Positions 8,553-16,718 of a stretch of 64,000 nucleotides of DNA are shown piece by piece. The position numbers and the translations under genes were made by a program. Position 1 is the first letter of the stretch. Each line of letters begins with the position of its first letter. A model generated the notes under the pieces. It saw nothing but the letters and a program-made list of their open reading frames with translations, did not search any database and was not told where the DNA came from. The DNA is taken from positions 1 to 64,000 of the forward strand of contig JBCBJX010000004.1 in the NCBI GenBank assembly GCA_038522735.1, read 5' to 3'. The DNA is from JBCBJX01 sp038522735. Its GTDB lineage: Bacteria; Pseudomonadota; Alphaproteobacteria; Caulobacterales; Parvularculaceae.

Positions 8553-9788
8553 ATGACCGCCGCCGACCCGACCCTTCTCGACGCCGCCCGCAACATCGCG
8601 CGCGCCGCGCCCCACATCTTCACAAACGATCTTCTGCGCTACGCGCTTGGCGCGGGCGGCGTCTTCCTCCTGGTCAACGTCGCTCTCACCGGGGTCCTCG
8701 CCGACCGGCGCCTCGGCGACAGGACGCGGCCGGCGGGGCAAGTGGCGCGGGAGATCCTCGCCTCGTTCCGCACCGTCATCGTTTTCACCTTCGCCGGAGG
8801 GGGGATGGTCGTCGCCCTGCGCACGTTCGACCTCGACCGTCTCTATGCGGACCCGGCGGAGCATGGCTGGGGCTATTTCGCGCTCTCCCTCGCGCTCGCG
8901 ATCGTCCTCCACGACGCCTGGTTCTACTGGACCCACCGGCTGATCCACGACCGCCGGCTCTTCCGCCGCGTTCACCGGCTGCATCACCGCTCGAAAAAGC
9001 CGACGCCGTTCACGTCCTATGCGTTCAACACGGGCGAGGCGGCGCTCAACGCGGTTTTCATGCCGCTGCTCGTCGCGACGGTTCCGATGTCCGGCCTCGC
9101 GATCGTTCTCTTCCTCGCCCACATGATGGTTCGCAACGCGGTCGGTCATTGCGGCTACGAGGTGTTCCCCGCGCGCCGGGACGGGCGCCCGCTTTTCGAC
9201 TGGATGACCACCGTCACCCATCACGATCTCCACCATGAGAACGGCGGGTATAATTTCGGCCTTTACTTCAGCTGGTGGGACCGTTTGATGGGTACGGAGC
9301 ACCCGGACTACCGCGCCCGTTTCGCCGCCGCCGTCGGCCGCTGGCTGGAGCCGGAACGCCCCCGGAAGGCCCCCGTCGCGGCCGTCGTCTTCGCTGCGAT
9401 CGCCCTCTTCGGGGCCGCCCGCGCGGACGCCGCGCCCCAGGACGATATCGAGGCGATCTCAGGCCTCTGGGTGACGGAACGCGGCGAGGCGGTGGTGCGT
9501 CTCGGGCCGTGCGCGGACGACGGGGAACTCCTCTGCGGCTGGATGGAATGGGCGTGGGACCCGGACGATCTGGCGTCGGCCCGAAAGCCGATGCTGGAAG
9601 GGTTCCAGTTCCGGGACGGGTCTTTCCGCAAGGGCCGTCTTTATGCGGAAGGCCGCGCCTTTCGCGGAGCGATCGCGCCCGAGGCGGGCCTCCTTCGCCT
9701 GCGGGGATGCGCGGGCCCCTTCTGCCGGGAGCAGGTCTGGCGGCGCCATGACGGGGAGGCGGCGTGCGTCTTCGCTGCGCCCCTTTAG
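8553..9788 (+). CDS. Fatty-acid hydroxylase/sterol desaturase fused to a DUF2147 domain
   Basis: 411 aa. Residues 1-270 are an integral-membrane di-iron fatty acid hydroxylase: the histidine clusters are HDAWFYWTHRLIH, HRLHHRSKKPTP and HHDLHHENGGYNFG. Residues about 272-294 form a second hydrophobic stretch ending AARADAAP, resembling an internal signal peptide. The remaining about 100 residues (GLWVTERGEAVVRLGPC, LLCGWMEWAW, RGCAGPFCREQVW) are a DUF2147 domain, normally a stand-alone secreted protein. Lipid substrate and DUF2147 role are unknown. The frame is uninterrupted across the junction. Confidence 0.85.
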   Translation: MTAADPTLLDAARNIARAAPHIFTNDLLRYALGAGGVFLLVNVALTGVLADRRLGDRTRPAGQVAREILASFRTVIVFTFAGGGMVVALRTFDLDRLYADPAEHGWGYFALSLALAIVLHDAWFYWTHRLIHDRRLFRRVHRLHHRSKKPTPFTSYAFNTGEAALNAVFMPLLVATVPMSGLAIVLFLAHMMVRNAVGHCGYEVFPARRDGRPLFDWMTTVTHHDLHHENGGYNFGLYFSWWDRLMGTEHPDYRARFAAAVGRWLEPERPRKAPVAAVVFAAIALFGAARADAAPQDDIEAISGLWVTERGEAVVRLGPCADDGELLCGWMEWAWDPDDLASARKPMLEGFQFRDGSFRKGRLYAEGRAFRGAIAPEAGLLRLRGCAGPFCREQVWRRHDGEAACVFAAPL

Positions 9789-9793
9789 AGTTT

Positions 9794-9808
9794 GTTCTTG
9801 TCTTGTTC
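9794..9808 (+). promoter_or_regulatory. LexA-type SOS box upstream of comM
   Basis: GTTCTTGTCTTGTTC is a perfect GTTC-N7-GTTC direct repeat, the alphaproteobacterial LexA recognition pattern. It ends 45 nt before the comM ATG, a position expected for an operator. No other element competes in this 65-nt gap. Binding is inferred from the match alone. Confidence 0.55.
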
Positions 9809-9853
9809 TTTCTCGTGATCTAGGGTTCCGCCTATCGAAGCGGGGAGACGCTC

Positions 9854-11443
9854 ATGGTCGCGCAGGTGACGACATTCGCCTTTCACGGCGTCGAGGCGCG
9901 GCCGGTGACGGTGCAGGCGCAGATGGCGAGCGGCTCCTTCGCCTTCACCATCGTCGGCCTCCCCGACAAGGCGGTCTCGGAAGCCCGCGAACGCATCCGT
10001 TCGGCGTTCACCGCCATCGGCCTCGGCCTGCCGCCGAAGCGGATCACCGTGAACCTCGCTCCGGCGGACCTGCCGAAGGAGGGCGGGCATTTCGATCTTC
10101 CCATCGCGCTCGGTCTTCTTATCGAGATCGGCGCCGTATCGCGGGACGCGGCGGAGGGATACGCCGTCATCGGCGAACTGGGCCTCGACGGATCGATCGC
10201 CGCGACGACCGGCGCCCTGCCGGCGGCGGTGGCGGCGACGGCCCTCGATCTCGGCCTCATCTGTCCGGCGGCCTCCGGGGCCGAAGCCGCATGGGCGGGG
10301 TCCGACGCGCGCATCCTCGCGCCGCGCAGCCTCATCCAGCTGGTCAATCACTTCAAAGGGACCCAGCTTCTCGACGCGCCGAAGCCGGGGGCGATCGCTG
10401 AAGCCGCCTACGTTCCCGACCTCATCGACGTGAAAGGTCAGGAGACGGCGAAACGCGCCCTCGAGATCGCTGCGGCCGGCGGGCATAATCTCCTGATGGT
10501 GGGCCCGCCGGGGGCCGGGAAATCCATGCTCGCCCAGCGGCTGCCGGGGCTCCTCCCGCCGCTGACGCCCGCCGAGATGCTCGATGTTTCGATGATCCGC
10601 TCCGTCGCCGGACTGCTGGAGCAGGGCCGGATCAGCCAGGAGCGCCCGTTCCGGGCGCCGCACCACTCCGCCTCCATGGCGGCGATGGTCGGCGGCGGCG
10701 TGCGGGCGAAGCCGGGGGAGGCCTCTCTCGCCCACCACGGCGTCCTCTTCCTCGACGAGCTGCCGGAGTTCTCAACGCCGGTCCTAGACAGCCTTCGCCA
10801 GCCGCTGGAAACCGGCGACGTCCTCATCGCCCGGGCGAACCACCATGTGCGCTACCCGGCCTCGTTTCAGCTCGTCGCCGCCATGAACCCGTGCCGCTGC
10901 GGGTACGGAAAAGCCGCCGGCGGAGATTGCGGGCGCGGACGCAATTGCGAGGCGGTCTACGTCTCGCGGATCTCCGGGCCCTTCCTGGACCGGATGGACC
11001 TGCAGATCGAACTCGCCGCCATCGCGCCCACCGATCTCGCCCGTCCCGCCGACGGTCCGCCGACGGCGAGCGTCGCAGCGCGGGTCGCGGACGCGCGGGC
11101 CCGCCAGACGGCGCGGGCGGTCACCGGCGGCGGCCCCACCGGAGCAGGCGCGCGGCGATCGAGCCTCAACGCGAAACTCGCCGACGCCGAACTCGACCGC
11201 GTCGCCCAGCCGGACGCGGACGGCGCGGCGCTCCTCGCCCAGGCGGCGGAAAAGCTCGGACTGTCGGCCCGGGGGTGGCGGCGCACCTTGCGGGTTGCGC
11301 GAACGATAGCAGATCTCGCCGGCGCGGACGGCGTGAAGCGCGTCCATATCGCCGAGGCGATCAGCCTCCGCGGGCGCGCCGTTTCGGGACGGTCAGTCGA
11401 AAGTCGTCAATCGCAGTCATCTCTCGTTAACCCTGCCTTTTGA
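9854..11443 (+). CDS. comM: YifB/ComM family Mg-chelatase-like AAA+ ATPase
   Basis: 529 aa. The N-terminal third is the ChlI/Lon-protease-like domain (FTIVGLPDKAVSEARERI, KRITVNLAPADLPKEGGHF). The centre is an AAA+ module with Walker A GPPGAGKSM and Walker B GVLFLDELPEF, followed by a cysteine cluster (PCRCGYG, C-x5-C) and the C-terminal YifB domain. ComM homologues are hexameric helicases that extend heteroduplex branch migration in natural transformation. A LexA-like box upstream suggests damage induction. Length and order of domains are typical. Confidence 0.93.
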   Translation: MVAQVTTFAFHGVEARPVTVQAQMASGSFAFTIVGLPDKAVSEARERIRSAFTAIGLGLPPKRITVNLAPADLPKEGGHFDLPIALGLLIEIGAVSRDAAEGYAVIGELGLDGSIAATTGALPAAVAATALDLGLICPAASGAEAAWAGSDARILAPRSLIQLVNHFKGTQLLDAPKPGAIAEAAYVPDLIDVKGQETAKRALEIAAAGGHNLLMVGPPGAGKSMLAQRLPGLLPPLTPAEMLDVSMIRSVAGLLEQGRISQERPFRAPHHSASMAAMVGGGVRAKPGEASLAHHGVLFLDELPEFSTPVLDSLRQPLETGDVLIARANHHVRYPASFQLVAAMNPCRCGYGKAAGGDCGRGRNCEAVYVSRISGPFLDRMDLQIELAAIAPTDLARPADGPPTASVAARVADARARQTARAVTGGGPTGAGARRSSLNAKLADAELDRVAQPDADGAALLAQAAEKLGLSARGWRRTLRVARTIADLAGADGVKRVHIAEAISLRGRAVSGRSVESRQSQSSLVNPAF

Positions 11444-11499
11444 CCGAATGGAAAGAGCGGATCGATTAAACGGCGGTCTGGTCAGACAGCCGGTTCCCT

Positions 11500-13377
11500 A
11501 TGCGCGCCTCTTACTTCGACCCCGCCGCCTACCCCGATCCGATCGTGGTCGTCCGCAAGGATGGGGCGGTCGCATGGGTGAACCCCGCCTTCTGCCAGGT
11601 CTTCGGCCGCAAGCCGCCGGAGTGGCAGGACGAGCGCTTCCCCCTCGGCGCGAGGCGCGGGGACCCGAACTTCACCGAGCCGCGGTTCACCAGCCACCAT
11701 ATGACCCTGACGGGTCCGGTCGTCCTCGATTGGCGGCGCGTCGCGGGGCCGAAAGAGACCTCGATCCTGATCGGCCGCGACGTCGCCGACCTTCACCGGA
11801 AAATCGACGAGCTTCACGACCAGCGCTACGACGCCGAAGCGGCGATGAACACGCGCATGCGCTTCCTCGCGACAGCGAGCCACGAAATGCGCACGCCGCT
11901 CAACGGCGTCATCGGCGTCGCCGGCCTGTTGCTGCGCTCCGAGCTCACCGAGAACCAGCGCGCCCACGCCGAAGCGATCCGCACCTCCGGCGTCGCCCTC
12001 CTCGCCCTCGTCAACGACGTCCTCGACCTTTCGCGCCTTGAAGCCGGTCGTTCGGACGTAAAGCATGAGGAATTCGACCCGTGCGCGCTCGTCCAGTCCG
12101 TAGTTGAGCTGCTCTCGCCGCGGGCCGTCGAGAAAGGCCTCGAACTCGCCGCCGTCGTCGATCCGGGCGTCCCCGCGCTTCTCATGGGCGACGAACCGCG
12201 CATCCGTCAGATCCTGTTCAATCTCCTCGGCAACGCGGTGAAGTTCACCGAAACCGGCGGCGCGACGGTCGAGGCGTCCCTCAAGCGCGGCCCGAAAGCC
12301 CATGCCGTCCTTACCCTGATTGTCCGAGACACCGGCCCCGGCGTCGCGCCCTCAGACCACGATCGGATTTTCGAAGAATTCACCCAGTCCGACACGCAAG
12401 GCGAGGGCGCAGGTCTCGGCCTCGCCATCTCGCGCAAGCTCGCCCGCGCCATGGGCGGCGACATCACGCTCGTCAGCGCGCCGGGAGCGGGAGCGACGTT
12501 CACTCTCGACATCAGCGTCGAGACGACGGCGGTCGGCGAGCGTCGCGAAGCACGGCCGCTGGACGAACCGCCCCAATGCGTCGTCGCGACGCCATCGACC
12601 CTCCAGTCCGCAGCGCTCCGCAAGCAGCTCGCCATGCTCGGCGTCCGCGATCCCTTCTGCGCCGGCGATCGCACCGCTGCAATCTCAGCGGCGCAGACCG
12701 CGCCAGCCGACGCGGTCGTCCTCTGGGACATTGCGCTCGGAGAGGCGCCGACCCAGGCCATCAAAACCGCAAGCCATATCCTTCTGGATGAAGAGGATCG
12801 CCAGAACGCCCTCGCCGAAGGCCTGGAGGATTACGCAGGCTATCTCTTGAAACCGGTTCGCCAGAGCTCCCTGCGCGACGCTCTAGCCGGCCGCGACGGC
12901 TCCGACGATGAGACGACAGGCACCGAAACGGCCCCCGTTGACGACCCCGAGGCCGTCGCCACGACGGATGGCGCTTACATTCTTCTTGCGGAAGATAACG
13001 AGATCAACATCGTCCTCGCGACGGCGATCCTTCGCCAGGCAGGTCATATCGTCGATGTTGTAAAAAACGGGGTCGAAGCCGTTCGCGCCGCGGAAAACAC
13101 TGCATACGACATGATCCTCATGGACATGCGGATGCCGGTCATGGACGGCCTGGCGGCGACGCGCGCCATCAGAGAGGCGGGCGACGCGACGCCGATCATC
13201 GCCATGACCGCAAACGCTCTTGAGACCGATCGCTATGAATGTATCGAGGCGGGAATGGACGACTTCCTCGCGAAACCCTTCGAGCCGGCGGATCTCCACG
13301 CGATGATCGTCGCGCGCCGCCGCTCGCAAATCCGAACGCCGTCGAACGAAGACGCCCGCGAACCGTTGAGCGCCTGA
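11500..13377 (+). CDS. Soluble hybrid sensor histidine kinase
   Basis: 625 aa without transmembrane segments. Order: a PAS-like N-terminal segment (about 1-90), HisKA dimerisation domain with phospho-acceptor His128 in ATASHEMRTPLNG, HATPase (NLLGNAVKFTETGG, GLGLAISRKLARAMGG), a degenerate receiver-like segment (about 350-460) and a C-terminal receiver with Asp542 in LMDMRMPVMDG and the conserved Lys in FLAKPFEP. Intramolecular phosphorelay from His128 to Asp542 is expected. No His phosphotransfer domain or output domain is present, so a separate partner must exist. Signal unknown. Confidence 0.88.
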   Translation: MRASYFDPAAYPDPIVVVRKDGAVAWVNPAFCQVFGRKPPEWQDERFPLGARRGDPNFTEPRFTSHHMTLTGPVVLDWRRVAGPKETSILIGRDVADLHRKIDELHDQRYDAEAAMNTRMRFLATASHEMRTPLNGVIGVAGLLLRSELTENQRAHAEAIRTSGVALLALVNDVLDLSRLEAGRSDVKHEEFDPCALVQSVVELLSPRAVEKGLELAAVVDPGVPALLMGDEPRIRQILFNLLGNAVKFTETGGATVEASLKRGPKAHAVLTLIVRDTGPGVAPSDHDRIFEEFTQSDTQGEGAGLGLAISRKLARAMGGDITLVSAPGAGATFTLDISVETTAVGERREARPLDEPPQCVVATPSTLQSAALRKQLAMLGVRDPFCAGDRTAAISAAQTAPADAVVLWDIALGEAPTQAIKTASHILLDEEDRQNALAEGLEDYAGYLLKPVRQSSLRDALAGRDGSDDETTGTETAPVDDPEAVATTDGAYILLAEDNEINIVLATAILRQAGHIVDVVKNGVEAVRAAENTAYDMILMDMRMPVMDGLAATRAIREAGDATPIIAMTANALETDRYECIEAGMDDFLAKPFEPADLHAMIVARRRSQIRTPSNEDAREPLSA

Positions 13378-13467
13378 GCGTCGCCCCACGTCGCGCTTGT
13401 CTCCCGCCGCGATGCGCGCGAGCCTCCGACCGCATTGTCGCCCCACCTCTCCGGCACGCGGGAGCCC

Positions 13468-15153
13468 ATGACGGACCAACCAGCGCCTGCGCCCGACCCG
13501 AAACGGGCGAAACTCTTCACCGTAAAGTCCGTCGCGATGACGGCCCTAGGCTTCGCCGCCGGCCTGCCGTTCGCGGCCGTCGGCGGCACGCTCTACGCCT
13601 GGTTCACCGCAGCGAAAGTCGACGTCTCGACGATCGGCGTTCTCTCGTGGGCCGGGCTCGCCTACGGCTTCAAGTTTCTCTGGTCGCCGCTCCTTGATCG
13701 TTACGCGGCGCCGCTGATCGGCCGCTACGGCTTCCGGCGCGGCTGGATGCTCTTCTTCCAGGCGGTCATCGTCGGCTGCCTCGCGTTCATCGCAGGTAGT
13801 GATCCGGGGGCGAACCTTGCGGGCATCGCCCTTGCGTCCGTCGTCGCGAGTTTCGCCTCGGCGAGCCAGGACGTGGTGATCGACGCCTGGCGGATCGAGG
13901 TCGCCGACGACGAGGCGCCGGTCGATATTCTGTCCGCGGCTTATCAGATGGGCTTTCGCGCCTCGTCGCTGCTGGCGGGCGCGGGCGCCCTCATTTTCGC
14001 CTCGAAGGCCGGCTGGCCCTTCACCTACTGGGCGATTGCGGGGCTGATGGCGGTCGCCATGCTGGGCGCAGTCTTCGCGCCGCCCTCGCCGGCGCAGCCT
14101 TCGCCGACGCGCGGCCCCTCGCCGGAGGACGACTGGCTGCCGGCGGCGAAACGCAACCGCCTCATCGTTCCGGTGATGGCCGGCTGGGCCGCGAGCGCCG
14201 CCGGTCTCTTCGGCTTCATGGCGTATGCGGTGCTGTCGGACGGGGCGGCGAATTCGATCGCCTTCACGCGCACCTACGGACCGCTGATCGTTCTTGCCTG
14301 CGTCGGCGGGCCGGGGCTTGCGGCGGCGCTTTCGCTCCGCTGGCGAACAATGGAGGCGACGGCTGCGGAAAAGGCGATCCGTTGGCCGCTGCAGGGGTTG
14401 CTCGACGCCTTCTACGCCGCCGTCATCTCGCCGATGGCGGATCTTGTCGGCCGGCTGCGCTGGGGCGCGTTGCTCGTTCTGGTTCTCGTTCTCTCATACC
14501 GGTTCACCGACGCGGTCTGGGGCGCGTTCGCCTATCCGTTCTATCTCGGAGACCCTGCGGACGGCCTCGGCGCCCTCGGCCATACCAACGACGAGGTGGC
14601 GGTCGCCTCAAAGATGTTCGGGGTGGTGATGACCATTGCGGGCATCGCCGGCGGCGGCGTCGCGCTCGTGAAGCTCGGACGGCCGATCTGCCTCATCGCC
14701 GGCGCGGTGATCGCGGCGGCGACCAACCTTCTCCTCGCAGACCTCGCCGTCGGCGGGCCGCGCGTCGACGCAGCTCTTTCCGTCACCGGCGTTTATCCGG
14801 TGTTCGCGACCATGACGCCATTCTTCCAGGGTCTCGGCCTCGATGCGGAAATCAACGAAGCGATGACCCAGCTGATGGCGGTCATCGCCATGGAGAACCT
14901 CGCCCTGGGCTTCGCGAGCGCGGTCTTCGTCGCCTATCTCTCGGCGATCGTGAACCCGCGCTACGCCGCGGTTCAGTACGCGCTCCTGGCCTCTCTGACG
15001 CTGCTGATCGGAGCCCTCGGGCGCGGAGCCCTCGGTCAACTGATCAAGACCGAAGGGTACGCCTATGTTTTCGTCATGACCGCGATCATCGGCCTCTTCG
15101 CGGTCGCCGTGTCGATCGCTGAAGTAATCCGGACCCGTCGCGCGACAGCCTAG
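13468..15153 (+). CDS. AmpG-like MFS permease
   Basis: 561 aa polytopic protein of the AmpG branch of the MFS (muropeptide import: GlcNAc-anhydroMurNAc-peptides). Signatures are LGFAAGLPFAAVGGTLYAWF, YGFKFLWSPLLDRY and ASQDVVIDAWRIEV, where AmpG proteins carry a conserved QD-x2-DA. The ATG at 13468 has GGGAG upstream; a TTG 33 nt earlier is less likely. Longer than E. coli AmpG because of an extended central loop. Its stop interlocks with that of the convergent gene through a shared CTAG. Substrate is inferred. Confidence 0.82.
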   Translation: MTDQPAPAPDPKRAKLFTVKSVAMTALGFAAGLPFAAVGGTLYAWFTAAKVDVSTIGVLSWAGLAYGFKFLWSPLLDRYAAPLIGRYGFRRGWMLFFQAVIVGCLAFIAGSDPGANLAGIALASVVASFASASQDVVIDAWRIEVADDEAPVDILSAAYQMGFRASSLLAGAGALIFASKAGWPFTYWAIAGLMAVAMLGAVFAPPSPAQPSPTRGPSPEDDWLPAAKRNRLIVPVMAGWAASAAGLFGFMAYAVLSDGAANSIAFTRTYGPLIVLACVGGPGLAAALSLRWRTMEATAAEKAIRWPLQGLLDAFYAAVISPMADLVGRLRWGALLVLVLVLSYRFTDAVWGAFAYPFYLGDPADGLGALGHTNDEVAVASKMFGVVMTIAGIAGGGVALVKLGRPICLIAGAVIAAATNLLLADLAVGGPRVDAALSVTGVYPVFATMTPFFQGLGLDAEINEAMTQLMAVIAMENLALGFASAVFVAYLSAIVNPRYAAVQYALLASLTLLIGALGRGALGQLIKTEGYAYVFVMTAIIGLFAVAVSIAEVIRTRRATA

Positions 15154-15500
15154 GCGCCCGCGGTCGCGATTTCGGCGAGACACGCGCCCGCATCGATGTC
15201 CGGCCCCTCCGGATCGCGCGACGCGGCAGCGACGGAAAGAACGACCGGCGCGCCGCCCTCGCCCGGGCCCGTCACGACATAGACGGCGCACGCGTCTCCA
15301 TCATAGCGCCGGAACGCTCCAAGCCCTTCAGCGCGCTCGAACGTCGGCGGTCCGAGCCTGTCGGAAACGGCGCTCGCCGGCCCGCCGATGAAGGCGGAGG
15401 GGTCGATCGTCGGCGGAGCGGCGTCCGGCGCCGCGGGCTGCGGCGTTCCCGCGCAGGCGGCCGCGAAGAAAACGGGTCCGGAAAGAAAGCGCTTGGGCAT
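15150..15500 (-). CDS. Small putative lipoprotein of unknown function
   Basis: 116 aa starting at the ATG at 15500, which opens a signal peptide MPKRFLSGPVFFAAACAG with lipobox AAAC. The mature part contains GGPASAVSDRLGPPTFERAEG and FRRYDGDACAVYVV, a layout like small SmpA/BamE-type or DUF lipoproteins, but I do not recognise a family. Two further cysteines (GDACAV, GACLAE) could pair. Convergent with the AmpG-like gene, sharing CTAG as stop. Confidence 0.65.
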   Translation of the reverse strand: MPKRFLSGPVFFAAACAGTPQPAAPDAAPPTIDPSAFIGGPASAVSDRLGPPTFERAEGLGAFRRYDGDACAVYVVTGPGEGGAPVVLSVAAASRDPEGPDIDAGACLAEIATAGA

Positions 15501-15593
15501 GGCGGGCGTCCTTATCGCTCCGGCGCTCTTAGCCCGGTTCGAGCCGTCGCGCGATCCGGTTGAATTCAGCGCGCGAGGCCGACAAGAAGAGCC

Positions 15594-16592
15594 ATGACCG
15601 ATTTCCAATACGACGTTCTCGGCGTCGGCAATGCGATTGTCGACGTCCTCGCCCAGGCGGACGACGCCTTCCTCGCCGACCACGACATCGTCAAAGGCGG
15701 GATGACGCTGATCGACGAGGCGCGCGCCGACGCGCTTTACGGCGCCATGGGTCCGGGGGTCGAAATCTCCGGCGGCTCGGCGGCGAATTCGATCGCGGCC
15801 CTCGCCTCCCTCGGCGGACGCGGCGCGTTCATCGGCAAGGTGTTCGACGACCAGCTTGGCGGCATCTACCGCCACGACCTTCGCAGCCTCGGCGTCGCCT
15901 TCGACACGGTGCCCGCCCGCTCCGGTCCCGGAACTGGACGCTGCCTGATCAACGTCACGCCCGACGCCCAGCGCTCCATGTCGACCTTTCTCGGCGCGGC
16001 CGGCGGCGTCTCCGTCGCCGATATCGATCGCGGGGTCGTCGAGGCGTCCGCCGTCACCTTTTTTGAGGGCTACCTTTTCGAGCAGCCGACGCCGCGGGAA
16101 GCCTTCTTCGAAGCCTGCGCGATCGCCCGGAAGGCGGGCCGAAAGACAGCGCTGACGCTGTCGGACTCAGGGTGCGTGGAACGTCAGTATGCGGCGTTCC
16201 TCGACTTCATCAAAAGCAGCGTCGACATCCTGTTCGCCAATGAAGCCGAAGCGCTGGCGCTTGCAGAAACGAGCGACCTCGCCGCAGCGCTCGAGAAACT
16301 CGAAGGTCTCGCGCCTTTCCTCGCCGTGACGCGCTCAGAAAAAGGCTCCGTCATCGTCACCGGCGGCGCGCGGACGGAAATTCCGACGAAGGCGCCGAAA
16401 CAGCTCGTCGATACCACCGGGGCCGGCGACGCCTACGCCGCGGGGGTCCTCTGCGGCGTCGCGCGCGGTCTTTCGCCCGAGGTTTCCGGGCGCCTCGGCT
16501 CCCTCGCCGCATCGGAAGTCATCTCCCATTACGGCGCGCGACCGGAGACATCGCTCAAGGGCCTCGCCGAGGCGGACGGTCTCCTCACGTAA
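15594..16592 (+). CDS. PfkB-family carbohydrate/adenosine kinase
   Basis: 332 aa ribokinase-fold kinase. N-terminal VLGVGNAIVDVLA and SGGSAANSIAALASLGG form the substrate side, and DTTGAGDAYAAGVLCG is the PfkB signature with the catalytic Asp and the anion hole. The GNAIVDVL start and overall spacing match the alphaproteobacterial group usually annotated as adenosine kinase. Phosphate acceptor is not proven by sequence. Confidence 0.88.
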   Translation: MTDFQYDVLGVGNAIVDVLAQADDAFLADHDIVKGGMTLIDEARADALYGAMGPGVEISGGSAANSIAALASLGGRGAFIGKVFDDQLGGIYRHDLRSLGVAFDTVPARSGPGTGRCLINVTPDAQRSMSTFLGAAGGVSVADIDRGVVEASAVTFFEGYLFEQPTPREAFFEACAIARKAGRKTALTLSDSGCVERQYAAFLDFIKSSVDILFANEAEALALAETSDLAAALEKLEGLAPFLAVTRSEKGSVIVTGGARTEIPTKAPKQLVDTTGAGDAYAAGVLCGVARGLSPEVSGRLGSLAASEVISHYGARPETSLKGLAEADGLLT

Positions 16593-16602
16593 TCTGTAGG
16601 CG

Positions 16603-16637
16603 AAAAACGCCCGCAGGCCTCCCCAGGCCCGCGGGCG
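16603..16637 (-). terminator. Intrinsic terminator of the TonB-receptor gene
   Basis: A 13-bp stem with one mismatch (16608-16620 against 16625-16637) and a CCCC loop is flanked at 16603-16607 by AAAAA. Read on the minus strand, the hairpin is followed by a T tract, about 80 nt past the receptor stop. On the plus strand no T tract follows, so it serves mainly the minus gene. Confidence 0.75.
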
Positions 16638-16718
16638 TCGGCGTCGCCCCCTCTCTTGCGAGAGCCCCCGCGACGATGCTGCGCGCAGGCGGTCGAAATC
16701 GCCCGCGTCTCAGTGCTT

